Positions 12,801-25,798 are shown, counted from the stretch's first letter. The stretch: DNA of 64,000 nt from Cyprinodon diabolis (GCA_030533445.1 JARPUW010000304.1:61271-125270); one strand, 5' to 3'. A program made the numbers and translations. The notes: a model not told the origin generated them from the letters alone.

Positions 12801-15800
12801 CCAGAAGCACCAGCAGCTCAAGGTTCCAGCAGCTCAAGGTTCCAGAAGCACCAGCAGCTCAAGGTTCCAGCAGCTCAAGGCTCCAGCAGCTCAAGGTTCC
12901 AGAAGCACCAGCAGCTCAAGGTTCCAGAAGCTCAAGGCTCCAGATGCTCAAGGTTCCTGAAGCACCAGCAGCTCAAGGTTCCAGCAGCTCAAGGTTCCAG
13001 AAGCACCAGCAGCTCAAGGTTCCAGAAGCTCAAGGCTCCATATGCTCAAGGTTCCAGAAGCACCAGCAGCTCAAGGTTCCAGCAGCTCAAGGTTCCAGAA
13101 GCACCAGCAGCTCAAGGTTCCAGAAGCTCAAGGCTCCAGATGCTCAAGGTTCCAGAAGCACCAGCAGCTCAAGGTTCCAGCAGCTCAAGGTTCCAGAAGC
13201 TCAAGGCTCCAGATGCTCAAGGTTCCAGAAGCACCAGCAGCTCAAGGTTCCAGCAGCTCAAGGTTCCAGCAGCTCAAGGTTCCAGAAGCACCAGCAGCTC
13301 AAGGTTCCAGAAGCTCAAGGCTCCAGATGCTCAAGGTTCCAGAAGCACCAGCAGCTCAAGGTTCCAGCAGCTCAAGGTTCCAGCAGCTCAAGGTTCCAGA
13401 AGCACCAGCAGCTCAAGGTTCCAGAAGCTCAAGGCTCCAGCAGCTCAAGGTTCCAGAAGCTCAAGGCTCCAGATGCTCAAGGTTCCAGAAGCACCAGCAG
13501 CTCAAGGTTCCAGCAGCTCAAGGGTCCAGCAGCTCAAGGTTCCAGAAGCACCAGCAGCTCAAGGTTCCAGCAGCTCAAGGTTCAAGAAGCACCAGCAGCT
13601 CAAGGTTCCAGAGGCTCAAGGCTCCAGCAGCTCAAGGTTCCAGCAGCTCAAGGCTCCAGATGCTCAAGGTTCCAGAAGCACCAGCAGCTCAAGGTTCCAG
13701 CAGCTCAAGGTTCAAGCAGCTGAAGGTTCCAGAAGCACCAGCAGCTCAAGGTTCCAGCAGCTCAAGGTTCCAGCAGCACCAGCAGCTCAAGGTTCCAGCA
13801 GCTCAGGGTTACAGCAGCTCAAGGCTCCAGAAGCTAGAGGTTCCAGAAGCTCAAGGTTCCAGCAGCTCAAGGTTCCAGAAGCACAAGCAGCTCAAGGCTG
13901 CAGCAGCTCAAGGTTCCAGCAGCTCAAGGTTCCAGAAGCACCAGCAGCTCAAGGCTCCAGCAGCTCAAGGTTCCAGAAGCTCAAGGATCCAGATGTTCAA
14001 GGTTCCAGATGCACCAGCAGCTCAAGGTTCCAGAAGCTCAAGGGTCCAGCAGCTCAAGGCTCCAGATGCTCAAGGCTCCAGATGCTCAAAGTTCCAGCAG
14101 CTCAAGGTTCCAGCAGCTCAAGGTTCCAGAAGCACCAGCAGCTCAAGGTTCCAGCAGCTCAAGGTTCCAGAAGCACCAGCAGCTCAAGGTTCCAGCAGCT
14201 CAAGGTTCCAGAAGCGCCAGCAGCTCAAGGCTCCAGCAGCTCAAGGTTCCAGAAGCTCAAGGCTCCAGATGCTCAAGGTTCCAGAAGCACCAGCAGCTCA
14301 AGGTTCCAGCAGCTCAAGGTTCCAGCAGCTCAAGGTTCCAGAAGCACCAGCAGCTCAAGGTTCCAGCAGCTCAAGGTTCCAGAAGCACCATCAGCTCAAG
14401 GTTCCAGCAGCTCAAGGCTCCAGCAGCTCAAGGTTCCAGAAGCTCAATGCTCCAGATGCTCAAGGTTCCAGAAGCACCAGCAGCTCAAGGTTCCAGCAGC
14501 TCAAGGTTCCAGAAGCTCAAGGCTCCAGAAGCTCAAGGTTCCAGAAGCACCAGCAGCTCAAGGTTCCAGCAGCTCAAGGTTCCAGCAGCTCAAGGTTCCA
14601 GAAGCACCAGCAGCTCAAGGTTCCAGAAGCTCAAGGCTCCAGATGCTCAAGGTTCCAGAAGCACCAGCAGCTCAAGGTTCCAGCAGCTCAAGGTTCCAGA
14701 AGCTCAAGGCTCCAGAAGCTCAAGGTTCCAGAAGCACCAGCAGCTCAAGGTTCCAGCAGCTCAAGGTTCCAGCAGCTCAAGGTTCCAGAAGCACCAGCAG
14801 CTCAAGGTTCCAGAAGCTCAAGGCTCCAGATGCTCAAGGTTCCAGAAGCACCAGCAGCTCAAGGTTCCAGCAGCTCAAGGTTCCAGAAGCACCAGCAGCT
14901 CAAGGTTCCAGCAGCTCAAGGGTCCAGCAGCTCAAGGTTCCAGAAGCACCAGCAGCTCAAGTTTCCAGAAGCTCAAGGCTCCATATGCTCAAGGTTCCAG
15001 AAGCACCAGCAGCTCAAGGTTCCAGCAGCTCAAGGTTCCAGAAGCACCAGCAGCTCAAGGTTCCAGCAGCTCAAGGGTCCAGCAGCTCAAGGTTCCAGAA
15101 GCACCAGCAGCTCAAGGTTCCAGCAGCTCAAGGTTCCAGAAGCACCAGCAGCTCAAGGTTCCAGCAGCTCAAGGCTCCAGCAGCTCAAGGTTCCAGAAGC
15201 ACAAGCAGCTCAAGGCTCCAGCAGCTCAAGGTTCCAGAAGCTCAATGCTCCAGATGCTCAAGGTTCCAGAAGCACCAGCAGCTCAAGGTTCCAGCAGCTC
15301 AAGGTTCCAGAAGCACCAGCAGCTCAAGGTTCCAGCAGCTCAAGGTTCCAGAAGCACCAGCAGCTCAAGGCTCTAGCAGCTCAAGGTTCCAGAAGCTCAA
15401 GGCTCCAGATGCTCAAGGTTCCAGATGCACCAGCAGCTCAAGGTTCCAGAAGCTCAAAGTTCCAGCAGCTCAAGGCTCCAGATGCTCAAGGCTCCAGATG
15501 CTCAAAGTTCCAGCAGCTCAATGTTCCAGCAGCTCAAGGTTCCAGCAGCTCAAGGTTCCAGAAGCACCAGCAGCTCAAGGCTCCAGCAGCTCAAGTTTCC
15601 AGAAGCTCAAGGCTCCAGATGCTCAAGGTTCCAGAACCACCAGCAGCTCAAGGTTCCAGCAGCTCAAGGTTCCAGAAGCACCAGCAGCTCAAGGTTCCAG
15701 CAGCTCAAGGTTCCAGAAGCACCAGCAGCTCAAGGTTCCAGCAGCTCAAGGTTCCAGCAGCTCAAGGTTCCAGAAGCGCCAGCAGCTTAAGGCTCCAGCA

Positions 15801-17621
15801 GCCCAAGGTTCCAGAATCTCAAGGCTCCAGATTCTCAAGGTTCCAGAAGCACCAGCAGCTCAAGGTTCCAGCAGCTCAAGGTTCCAGCAGCTCAAGGTTC
15901 CAGAAGCACCAGCAGCTCAAGGTTCCAGCAGCTCAAGGTTCCAGAAGCGCCAGCAGCTTAAGGCTCCAGCAGCCCAAGGTTCCAGAAGCTCAAGGCTCCA
16001 GATTCTCAAGGTTCCAGAAGCACCAGCAGCTCAAGGTTCCAGCAGCTCAAGGTTCCAGCAGCTCAAGGTTCCAGAAGCACCAGCAGCTCAAGGTTCCAGT
16101 AGCTCAAGGCTCCACATGCTCAAGGTTCCAGAAGCACCAGCAGCTCAAGGTTCCAGCAGCTCAAGGTTCCAGAAGCTCAAGGCTCCAGATGCTCAAGGTT
16201 CCAGAAGCACCAGCAGCTCAAGGTTCCAGCAGCTCAAGGTTCCAGAAGCACCAGCAGCTCAAGGTTCCAGAAGCTCAAGGCTCCAGATGCTCAAGGTTCC
16301 AGAAGCACCAGCAGCTCAAGGTTCCAGCAGCTCAAGGTTCCAGCAGCTCAAGGTTCCAGATGCTCAAGGTTCCAGATGCACCAGCAGCTCAAGGTTCCAG
16401 AAGCTCAAGGGTCCAGCAGCTCAAGGCTCCAGATGCCCAAGGCTCCAGATGCTCAAAGTTCCAGCAGCTCAAGGTTCCAGCAGCTCAAGGTTCCAGCAGC
16501 TCAAGGTTCCAGCAGCTCAAGGTTCCAGAAGCACCAGCAGCTCAAGGCTCCAGCAGCTCAAGGTTCCAGAAGCTATAGGCTCCAGATGCTCAAGGTTCCA
16601 GAACCACCAGCAGCTCAAGGTTCCAGCAGCTCAAGGTTCCAGAAGCACCAGCAGCTCAAGGTTCCAGCAGCTCAAGGTTCCAGAAGCACCAGCAGCTCAA
16701 GGCTCCAGCAGCTCAAGGTTCCAGAAGCACCAGCAGCTCAAGGTTCCAGAAGCTCAAGGCTCCAGATGCTCAAGGTTCCTGAAGCACCAGCAGCTCAAGG
16801 TTCCAGCAGCTCAAGGTTCCAGAAGCACCAGCAGCTCAAGTTTCCAGAAGCTCAAGGCTCCAGATGCTCAAGGTTCCTGAAGCACCAGCAGCTCAAGGTT
16901 CCAGCAGCTCAAGGTTCCAGAAGCACCAGCAGCTCAAGTTTCCAGAAGCTCAAGGCTCCATATGCTCAAGGTTCCAGAAGCACCAGCAGCTCAAGGTTCC
17001 AGCAGCTCAAGGTTCCAGAAGCACCAGCAGCTCAAGGTTCCAGCAGCTCAAGGGTCCAGCAGCTCAAGGTTCCAGAAGCACCAGCAGCTCAAGGTTCCAG
17101 CAGCTCAAGGTTCCAGAAGCACCAGCAGCTCAAGGTTCCAGCAGCTCAAGGCTCCAGCAGCTCAAGGTTCCAGAAGCACAAGCAGCTCAAGGCTCCAGCA
17201 GCTCAAGGTTCCAGAAGCTCAATGCTCCAGATGCTCAAGGTTCCAGAAGCACCAGCAGCTCAAGGTTCCAGCAGCTCAAGGTTCCAGAAGCACCAGCAGC
17301 TCAAGGTTCCAGCAGCTCAAGGTTCCAGAAGCACCAGCAGCTCAAGGCTCTAGCAGCTCAAGGTTCCAGAAGCTCAAGGCTCCAGATGCTCAAGGTTCCA
17401 GATGCACCAGCAGCTCAAGGTTCCAGAAGCTCAAAGTTCCAGCAGCTCAAGGCTCCAGATGCTCAAGGCTCCAGATGCTCAAAGTTCCAGCAGCTCAATG
17501 TTCCAGCAGCTCAAGGTTCCAGCAGCTCAAGGTTCCAGAAGCACCAGCAGCTCAAGGCTCCAGCAGCTCAAGTTTCCAGAAGCTCAAGGCTCCAGATGCT
17601 CAAGGTTCCAGAACCACCAGC
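9880..17621 (+). repeat. Higher-order repeat unit, 7,742 bp, copy 2
   Basis: This is a near-identical tandem copy of 2138-9879. I found two substitutions: 3135 g versus 10877 c, and 6245 c versus 13987 a. The copies stay in register throughout, with no indel noticed. The match ends near 17672, where copy 2 runs on with ggttcc while position 9930 reads ggctgc. Such high identity in a fast-evolving array implies a recent duplication, active homogenisation, or an assembly duplication that read depth would expose. Confidence 0.93.
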
Positions 17622-18015
17622 AGCTCAAGGTTCCAGCAGCTCAAGGTTCCAGAAGCACCAGCAGCTCAAGGTTCCAGCAGCTCAAGGTTCCAGAAGCACC
17701 AGCAGCTCAAGGTTCCAGCAGCTCAAGGTTCCAGCAGCTCAAGGTTCCAGAAGCGCCAGCAGCTTAAGGCTCCAGCAGCCCAAGGTTCCAGAATCTCAAG
17801 GCTCCAGATTCTCAAGGTTCCAGAAGCACCAGCAGCTCAAGGTTCCAGCAGCTCAAGGTTCCAGCAGCTCAAGGTTCCAGAAGCACCAGCAGCTCAAGGT
17901 TCCAGCAGCTCAAGGTTCCAGCAGCTCAAGGTTCCAGAAGCGCCAGCAGCTTAAGGCTCCAGCAGCCCAAGGTTCCAGAAGCTCAAGGCTCCAGATTCTC
18001 AAGGTTCCAGAAGCA
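15868..18015 (+). repeat. 2,148-bp tandem duplication, copy 1
   Basis: Markers repeat at a 2,148-bp spacing. The agctatagg variant lies near 16573 and 18721, and the aagcgcc/cagcttaagg pair lies near 15941 and 18089. Copy 1 straddles the end of the second 7,742-bp unit, so this duplication happened after, or is independent of, the 7.7-kb one. Edges are accurate to about 35 bp. Confidence 0.88.
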
Positions 18016-20163
18016 CCAGCAGCTCAAGGTTCCAGCAGCTCAAGGTTCCAGAAGCACCAGCAGCTCAAGGTTCCAGCAGCTCAAGGTTCCAGAAGCGCCA
18101 GCAGCTTAAGGCTCCAGCAGCCCAAGGTTCCAGAAGCTCAAGGCTCCAGATTCTCAAGGTTCCAGAAGCACCAGCAGCTCAAGGTTCCAGCAGCTCAAGG
18201 TTCCAGCAGCTCAAGGTTCCAGAAGCACCAGCAGCTCAAGGTTCCAGTAGCTCAAGGCTCCACATGCTCAAGGTTCCAGAAGCACCAGCAGCTCAAGGTT
18301 CCAGCAGCTCAAGGTTCCAGAAGCTCAAGGCTCCAGATGCTCAAGGTTCCAGAAGCACCAGCAGCTCAAGGTTCCAGCAGCTCAAGGTTCCAGAAGCACC
18401 AGCAGCTCAAGGTTCCAGAAGCTCAAGGCTCCAGATGCTCAAGGTTCCAGAAGCACCAGCAGCTCAAGGTTCCAGCAGCTCAAGGTTCCAGCAGCTCAAG
18501 GTTCCAGATGCTCAAGGTTCCAGATGCACCAGCAGCTCAAGGTTCCAGAAGCTCAAGGGTCCAGCAGCTCAAGGCTCCAGATGCCCAAGGCTCCAGATGC
18601 TCAAAGTTCCAGCAGCTCAAGGTTCCAGCAGCTCAAGGTTCCAGCAGCTCAAGGTTCCAGCAGCTCAAGGTTCCAGAAGCACCAGCAGCTCAAGGCTCCA
18701 GCAGCTCAAGGTTCCAGAAGCTATAGGCTCCAGATGCTCAAGGTTCCAGAACCACCAGCAGCTCAAGGTTCCAGCAGCTCAAGGTTCCAGAAGCACCAGC
18801 AGCTCAAGGTTCCAGCAGCTCAAGGTTCCAGAAGCACCAGCAGCTCAAGGCTCCAGCAGCTCAAGGTTCCAGAAGCACCAGCAGCTCAAGGTTCCAGAAG
18901 CTCAAGGCTCCAGATGCTCAAGGTTCCTGAAGCACCAGCAGCTCAAGGTTCCAGCAGCTCAAGGTTCCAGAAGCACCAGCAGCTCAAGTTTCCAGAAGCT
19001 CAAGGCTCCAGATGCTCAAGGTTCCTGAAGCACCAGCAGCTCAAGGTTCCAGCAGCTCAAGGTTCCAGAAGCACCAGCAGCTCAAGTTTCCAGAAGCTCA
19101 AGGCTCCATATGCTCAAGGTTCCAGAAGCACCAGCAGCTCAAGGTTCCAGCAGCTCAAGGTTCCAGAAGCACCAGCAGCTCAAGGTTCCAGCAGCTCAAG
19201 GGTCCAGCAGCTCAAGGTTCCAGAAGCACCAGCAGCTCAAGGTTCCAGCAGCTCAAGGTTCCAGAAGCACCAGCAGCTCAAGGTTCCAGCAGCTCAAGGC
19301 TCCAGCAGCTCAAGGTTCCAGAAGCACAAGCAGCTCAAGGCTCCAGCAGCTCAAGGTTCCAGAAGCTCAATGCTCCAGATGCTCAAGGTTCCAGAAGCAC
19401 CAGCAGCTCAAGGTTCCAGCAGCTCAAGGTTCCAGAAGCACCAGCAGCTCAAGGTTCCAGCAGCTCAAGGTTCCAGAAGCACCAGCAGCTCAAGGCTCTA
19501 GCAGCTCAAGGTTCCAGAAGCTCAAGGCTCCAGATGCTCAAGGTTCCAGATGCACCAGCAGCTCAAGGTTCCAGAAGCTCAAAGTTCCAGCAGCTCAAGG
19601 CTCCAGATGCTCAAGGCTCCAGATGCTCAAAGTTCCAGCAGCTCAATGTTCCAGCAGCTCAAGGTTCCAGCAGCTCAAGGTTCCAGAAGCACCAGCAGCT
19701 CAAGGCTCCAGCAGCTCAAGTTTCCAGAAGCTCAAGGCTCCAGATGCTCAAGGTTCCAGAACCACCAGCAGCTCAAGGTTCCAGCAGCTCAAGGTTCCAG
19801 AAGCACCAGCAGCTCAAGGTTCCAGCAGCTCAAGGTTCCAGAAGCACCAGCAGCTCAAGGTTCCAGCAGCTCAAGGTTCCAGCAGCTCAAGGTTCCAGAA
19901 GCGCCAGCAGCTTAAGGCTCCAGCAGCCCAAGGTTCCAGAATCTCAAGGCTCCAGATTCTCAAGGTTCCAGAAGCACCAGCAGCTCAAGGTTCCAGCAGC
20001 TCAAGGTTCCAGCAGCTCAAGGTTCCAGAAGCACCAGCAGCTCAAGGTTCCAGCAGCTCAAGGTTCCAGCAGCTCAAGGTTCCAGAAGCGCCAGCAGCTT
20101 AAGGCTCCAGCAGCCCAAGGTTCCAGAAGCTCAAGGCTCCAGATTCTCAAGGTTCCAGAAGCA
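18016..20163 (+). repeat. 2,148-bp tandem duplication, copy 2
   Basis: This is the second copy of the segment at 15868-18015. The match continues to about 20198 and then breaks where one copy has an additional plain 16-mer. No sequence difference from copy 1 was noticed in the parts compared. 2,148 is a multiple of 3, so apparent reading frames are identical in the two copies. Confidence 0.88.
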
Positions 20164-21539
20164 CCAGCAGCTCAAGGTTCCAGCAGCTCAAGGTTCCAGC
20201 AGCTCAAGGTTCCAGAAGCACCAGCAGCTCAAGGTTCCAGTAGCTCAAGGCTCCACATGCTCAAGGTTCCAGAAGCACCAGCAGCTCAAGGTTCCAGCAG
20301 CTCAAGGTTCCAGAAGCTCAAGGCTCCAGATGCTCAAGGTTCCAGAAGCACCAGCAGCTCAAGGTTCCAGCAGCTCAAGGTTCCAGAAGCACCAGCAGCT
20401 CAAGGTTCCAGAAGCTCAAGGCTCCAGATGCTCAAGGTTCCAGAAGCACCAGCAGCTCAAGGTTCCAGCAGCTCAAGGTTCCAGCAGCTCAAGGTTCCAG
20501 ATGCTCAAGGTTCCAGATGCACCAGCAGCTCAAGGTTCCAGAAGCTCAAGGGTCCAGCAGCTCAAGGCTCCAGATGCCCAAGGCTCCAGATGCTCAAAGT
20601 TCCAGCAGCTCAAGGTTCCAGCAGCTCAAGGTTCCAGCAGCTCAAGGTTCCAGAAGCACCAGCAGCTCAAGGCTCCAGCAGCTCAAGGTTCCAGAAGCTA
20701 TAGGCTCCAGATGCTCAAGGTTCCAGAACCACCAGCAGCTCAAGGTTCCAGCAGCTCAAGGTTCCAGAAGCACCAGCAGCTCAAGGTTCCAGAAGCTCAA
20801 GGTTCCAGAAGCACCAGCAGCTCAAGGCTCCAGCAGCTCAAGGTTCCAGAAGCACCAGCAGCTCAAGGTTCCAGAAGCTCAAGGCTCCAGATGCTCAAGG
20901 TTCCTGAAGCACCAGCAGCTCAAGGTTCCAGCAGCTCAAGGTTCCAGAAGCACCAGCAGCTCAAGTTTCCAGAAGCTCAAGGCTCCATATGCTCAAGGTT
21001 CCAGAAGCACCAGCAGCTCAAGGTTCCAGCAGCTCAAGGTTCCAGAAGCACCAGCAGCTCAAGGTTCCAGCAGCTCAAGGTTCCAGCAGCTCAAGGTTCC
21101 AGAAGCACCAGCAGCTCAAGGCTCCAGCAGCTCAAGGTTCCAGAAGCTCAAGGCTCCAGATGCTCAAGGTTTCAGAAGCACCAGCAGCTCAAGGTTCCAG
21201 CAGCTCAAGGTTCCAGCAGCTCAAGGTTCCAGAAGCACCAGCAGCTCAAGGTTCCAGCAGCTCAAGGTTCCAGAAGCACCAGCAGCTCAAGGTTCCAGCA
21301 TCTCAAGGCTCCAGCAGCTCAAAGTTCCGGCAGCTCAAGGCTCCAGCAGCTCAAGGTTCCAGAAGCACCAGCAGCTCAAGGTTCCAGAAGCTCAAGGCTC
21401 CAGATGCTCAAGGTTCCAGAAGCACCAGCAGCTCAAGGTTCCAGCAGCTCAAGGTTCCAGCAGCTCAAGGTTCCAGAAGCACCAGCAGCTCAAGGTTCCA
21501 GCAGCTCAAGGTTCCAGGAGCACCAGCAGCTCAAGGTTC
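20164..21539 (+). repeat. Mosaic array segment between duplication blocks
   Basis: This is ordinary 16/25-bp array that I could not place in a clean tandem block, although parts resemble 18.2-19.1 kb. It contains the rare variants ggtttcag near 21170 and ttccggcag near 21326. Nothing else is visible. Confidence 0.7.
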
Positions 21540-22315
21540 CAGCAGCTCAGGGTTACAGCAGCTCAAGGCTCCAGAAGCTAGAGGTTCCAGAAGCTCAAGG
21601 TTCCAGCAGCTCAATGTTCCAGAAGCACCAGCAGCTCAAGGCTGCAGCAGCTCAAGGTTCCAGCAGCTCAAAGTTCCAGAAGCACCAGCAACTCAAGGCT
21701 CCAGCAGCTCAAGGTTCCAGAAGCTCAAGGCTCCAGATGCTCAAGGTTCCAGATGCACCAGCAGCTCAAGGTTCCAGAAGCTCAAGGTTCCAGCAGCTCA
21801 AGGCTCCAGATGCTCAAGGCTCCAGATGCTCAAAGTTCCAGCAGCTCAATGTTCCAGCAGCTCAAGGTTCCAGCAGCTCAAGGTTCCAGCAGCTCAAGGT
21901 TCCAGAAGCACCAGCAGCTCAAGGTTCCAGCAGCTCAGGGTTACAGCAGCTCAAGGCTCCAGAAGCTAGAGGTTCCAGAAGCTCAAGGTTCCAGCAGCTC
22001 AATGTTCCAGAAGCACCAGCAGCTCAAGGCTGCAGCAGCTCAAGGTTCCAGCAGCTCAAAGTTCCAGAAGCACCAGCAGCTCAAGGCTCCAGCAGCTCAA
22101 GGTTCCAGAAGCTCAAGGCTCCAGAAGCTCAAGGTTCCAGATGCACCAGCAGCTCAAGGTTCCAGAAGCTCAAGGTTCCAGCAGCTCAAGGCTCCAGATG
22201 CTCAAGGCTCCAGATGCTCAAAGTTCCAGCAGCTCAATGTTCCAGCAGCTCAAGGTTCCAGCAGCTCAAGGTTCCAGCAGCTCAAGGTTCCAGAAGCACC
22301 AGCAGCTCAAGGCTC
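21540..22315 (+). repeat. 388-bp doublet, occurrence 1
   Basis: Two tandem copies of a 388-bp segment, each beginning near the marker cagggttacagc (ggg at 21550 and 21938) and carrying gctagagg, ggctgcagc, caaagttcc and caatgttcc in the same order. 388 equals 18 16-mers plus 4 25-mers. The end is approximate because the second copy differs by about one monomer near its right edge. Confidence 0.88.
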
Positions 22316-24026
22316 CAGCAGCTCAAGGTTCCAGAAGCTCAAGGCTCCAGATGCTCAAGGTTCCAGAACCACCAGCAGCTCAAGGTTCCAGCAGCTCAAG
22401 GTTCCAGAAGCACCAGCAGCTCAAGGTTCCAGCAGCTCAACGTTCCAGAAGCACCAGCAGCTCAAGGTTCCAGCAGCTCAAGGTTCCAGCAGCTCAAGGT
22501 TCCAGAAGCGCCAGCAGCTCAAGGCTCCAGCAGCCCAAGGTTCCAGAAGCTCAAGGCTCCAGATTCTCAAGGTTCCAGAAGCACCAGCAGCTCAAGGTTC
22601 CAGCAGCTCAAAGTTCCAGCAGCTCAAGGTTCCAGAAGCACCAGCAGCTCAAGGTTCCAGTAGCTCAAGGCTCCACATGCTCAAGGTTCCAGAAGCACCA
22701 GCAGCTCAAGGTTCCAGCAGCTCAAGGTTCCAGAAGCTCAAGGCTCCAGATGCTCAAGGTTCCAGAAGCACCAGCAGCTCAAGGTTCCAGCAGCTCAAGG
22801 TTCCAGAAGCACCAGCAGCTCAAGGTTCCAGAAGCTCAAGGCTCCAGATGCTCAAGGTTCCAGAAGCACCAGCAGCTCAAGGTTCCAGAAGCTCAAGGGT
22901 CCAGCAGCTCAAGGCTCCAGATGCTCAAGGCTCCAGATGCTCAAAGTTCCAGCAGCTCAAGGTTCCAGCAGCTCAAGGTTCCAGCAGCTCAAGGTTCCAG
23001 AAGCACCAGCAGCTCAAGGCTCCAGCAGCTCAAGGTTCCAGAAGCTATAGGCTCCAGATGCTCAAGGTTCCAGAACCACCAGCAGCTCAAGGTTCCAGAA
23101 GCACCAGCAGCTCAAGGTTCCAGCAGCTCAAGGTTCCAGAAGCACCAGCAGCTCAAGGTTCCAGCAGCTCAAGGTTCCAGCAGCTCAAGGTTCCAGAAGC
23201 GCCAGCAGCTCAAGGCTCCAGCAGCTCAAGGCTCCAGCAGCTCAAGGTTCCAGAAGCTCAAGGCTCCAGATGCTCAAGGTTCCAGAAGCACCAGCAGCTC
23301 AAGGTTCCAGCAGCTCAAGGTTCCAGCAGCTCAAGGTTCCAGAAGCACCAGCAGCTCAAGGTTCCAGCAGCTCAAGGTTCCAGAAGCACCATCAGCTCAA
23401 GGTTCCAGCAGCTCAAGGCTCCAGCAGCTCAAGGTTCCAGCAGCTCAAGGCTCCAGCAGCTCAAGGTTCCAGAAGCACCAGCAGCTCAAGGTTCCAGAAG
23501 CTCAAGGCTCCAGATGCTCAAGGTTCCAGAAGCACCAGCAGCTCAAGGTTCCAGCAGCTCAAGGTTCCAGAAGCTCAAGGCTCCAGATGCTCAAGGTTCC
23601 AGAAGCACAAGCAGCTCAAGGTTCCAGCAGCTCAAGGTTCCAGCAGCTCAAGGTTCCAGAAGCACCAGCAGCTCAAGGTTCCAGAAGCTCAAGGCTCCAG
23701 ATGCTCAAGGTTCCAGAAGCACCAGCAGCTCAAGGTTCCAGCAGCTCAAGGTTCCAGCAGCTCAAGGTTCCAGAAGCACCAGCAGCTCAAGGTTCCAGAA
23801 GCTCAAGGCTCCAGCAGCTCAAGGTTCCAGAAGCTCAAGGCTCCAGATGCTCAAGGTTCCAGAAGCACCAGCAGCTCAAGGTTCCAGCAGCTCAAGGTTC
23901 CAGCAGCTCAAGGTTCCAGAAGCACCAGCAGCTCAAGGTTCCAGCAGCTCAAGGTTCCAGAAGCACCAGCAGCTCAAGGTTCCAGCAGCTCAAGGCTCCA
24001 GATGCTCAAAGTTCCAGCAGCTCAAT
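22255..24026 (+). repeat. 1,772-bp tandem duplication, copy 1
   Basis: A block repeated immediately downstream at a 1,772-bp offset. Landmarks include the ccagtagctcaaggctccacatg stop-bearing variant pair near 22660 and 24432 and the agctatagg variant near 23045 and 24817. The left edge is set by a monomer-number difference next to the caatgttcc variant (22254 g versus 24026 t). The match to the second copy holds to about 23994. Confidence 0.85.
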
Positions 24027-25798
24027 GTTCCAGCAGCTCAAGGTTCCAGCAGCTCAAGGTTCCAGAAGCACCAGCAGCTCAAGGCTCCAGCAGCTCAAGG
24101 TTCCAGAAGCTCAAGGCTCCAGATGCTCAAGGTTCCAGAACCACCAGCAGCTCAAGGTTCCAGCAGCTCAAGGTTCCAGAAGCACCAGCAGCTCAAGGTT
24201 CCAGCAGCTCAACGTTCCAGAAGCACCAGCAGCTCAAGGTTCCAGCAGCTCAAGGTTCCAGCAGCTCAAGGTTCCAGAAGCGCCAGCAGCTCAAGGCTCC
24301 AGCAGCCCAAGGTTCCAGAAGCTCAAGGCTCCAGATTCTCAAGGTTCCAGAAGCACCAGCAGCTCAAGGTTCCAGCAGCTCAAAGTTCCAGCAGCTCAAG
24401 GTTCCAGAAGCACCAGCAGCTCAAGGTTCCAGTAGCTCAAGGCTCCACATGCTCAAGGTTCCAGAAGCACCAGCAGCTCAAGGTTCCAGCAGCTCAAGGT
24501 TCCAGAAGCTCAAGGCTCCAGATGCTCAAGGTTCCAGAAGCACCAGCAGCTCAAGGTTCCAGCAGCTCAAGGTTCCAGAAGCACCAGCAGCTCAAGGTTC
24601 CAGAAGCTCAAGGCTCCAGATGCTCAAGGTTCCAGAAGCACCAGCAGCTCAAGGTTCCAGAAGCTCAAGGGTCCAGCAGCTCAAGGCTCCAGATGCTCAA
24701 GGCTCCAGATGCTCAAAGTTCCAGCAGCTCAAGGTTCCAGCAGCTCAAGGTTCCAGCAGCTCAAGGTTCCAGAAGCACCAGCAGCTCAAGGCTCCAGCAG
24801 CTCAAGGTTCCAGAAGCTATAGGCTCCAGATGCTCAAGGTTCCAGAACCACCAGCAGCTCAAGGTTCCAGAAGCACCAGCAGCTCAAGGTTCCAGCAGCT
24901 CAAGGTTCCAGAAGCACCAGCAGCTCAAGGTTCCAGCAGCTCAAGGTTCCAGCAGCTCAAGGTTCCAGAAGCGCCAGCAGCTCAAGGCTCCAGCAGCTCA
25001 AGGCTCCAGCAGCTCAAGGTTCCAGAAGCTCAAGGCTCCAGATGCTCAAGGTTCCAGAAGCACCAGCAGCTCAAGGTTCCAGCAGCTCAAGGTTCCAGCA
25101 GCTCAAGGTTCCAGAAGCACCAGCAGCTCAAGGTTCCAGCAGCTCAAGGTTCCAGAAGCACCATCAGCTCAAGGTTCCAGCAGCTCAAGGCTCCAGCAGC
25201 TCAAGGTTCCAGCAGCTCAAGGCTCCAGCAGCTCAAGGTTCCAGAAGCACCAGCAGCTCAAGGTTCCAGAAGCTCAAGGCTCCAGATGCTCAAGGTTCCA
25301 GAAGCACCAGCAGCTCAAGGTTCCAGCAGCTCAAGGTTCCAGAAGCTCAAGGCTCCAGATGCTCAAGGTTCCAGAAGCACAAGCAGCTCAAGGTTCCAGC
25401 AGCTCAAGGTTCCAGCAGCTCAAGGTTCCAGAAGCACCAGCAGCTCAAGGTTCCAGAAGCTCAAGGCTCCAGATGCTCAAGGTTCCAGAAGCACCAGCAG
25501 CTCAAGGTTCCAGCAGCTCAAGGTTCCAGCAGCTCAAGGTTCCAGAAGCACCAGCAGCTCAAGGTTCCAGAAGCTCAAGGCTCCAGCAGCTCAAGGTTCC
25601 AGAAGCTCAAGGCTCCAGATGCTCAAGGTTCCAGAAGCACCAGCAGCTCAAGGTTCCAGCAGCTCAAGGTTCCAGCAGCTCAAGGTTCCAGAAGCACCAG
25701 CAGCTCAAGGTTCCAGCAGCTCAAGGTTCCAGAAGCACCAGCAGCTCAAGGTTCCAGCAGCTCAAGGTTCCAGCAGCTCAAGGTTCCAGAAGCACCAG
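24027..25798 (+). repeat. 1,772-bp tandem duplication, copy 2
   Basis: Second copy of the segment at 22255-24026, in register until about 25766. Its right edge nearly coincides with 25795, where the large 7.5-kb-offset block begins, so a breakpoint may have been reused. A shorter local repeat of a few monomers follows at 25.55-25.95 kb. Confidence 0.85.
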
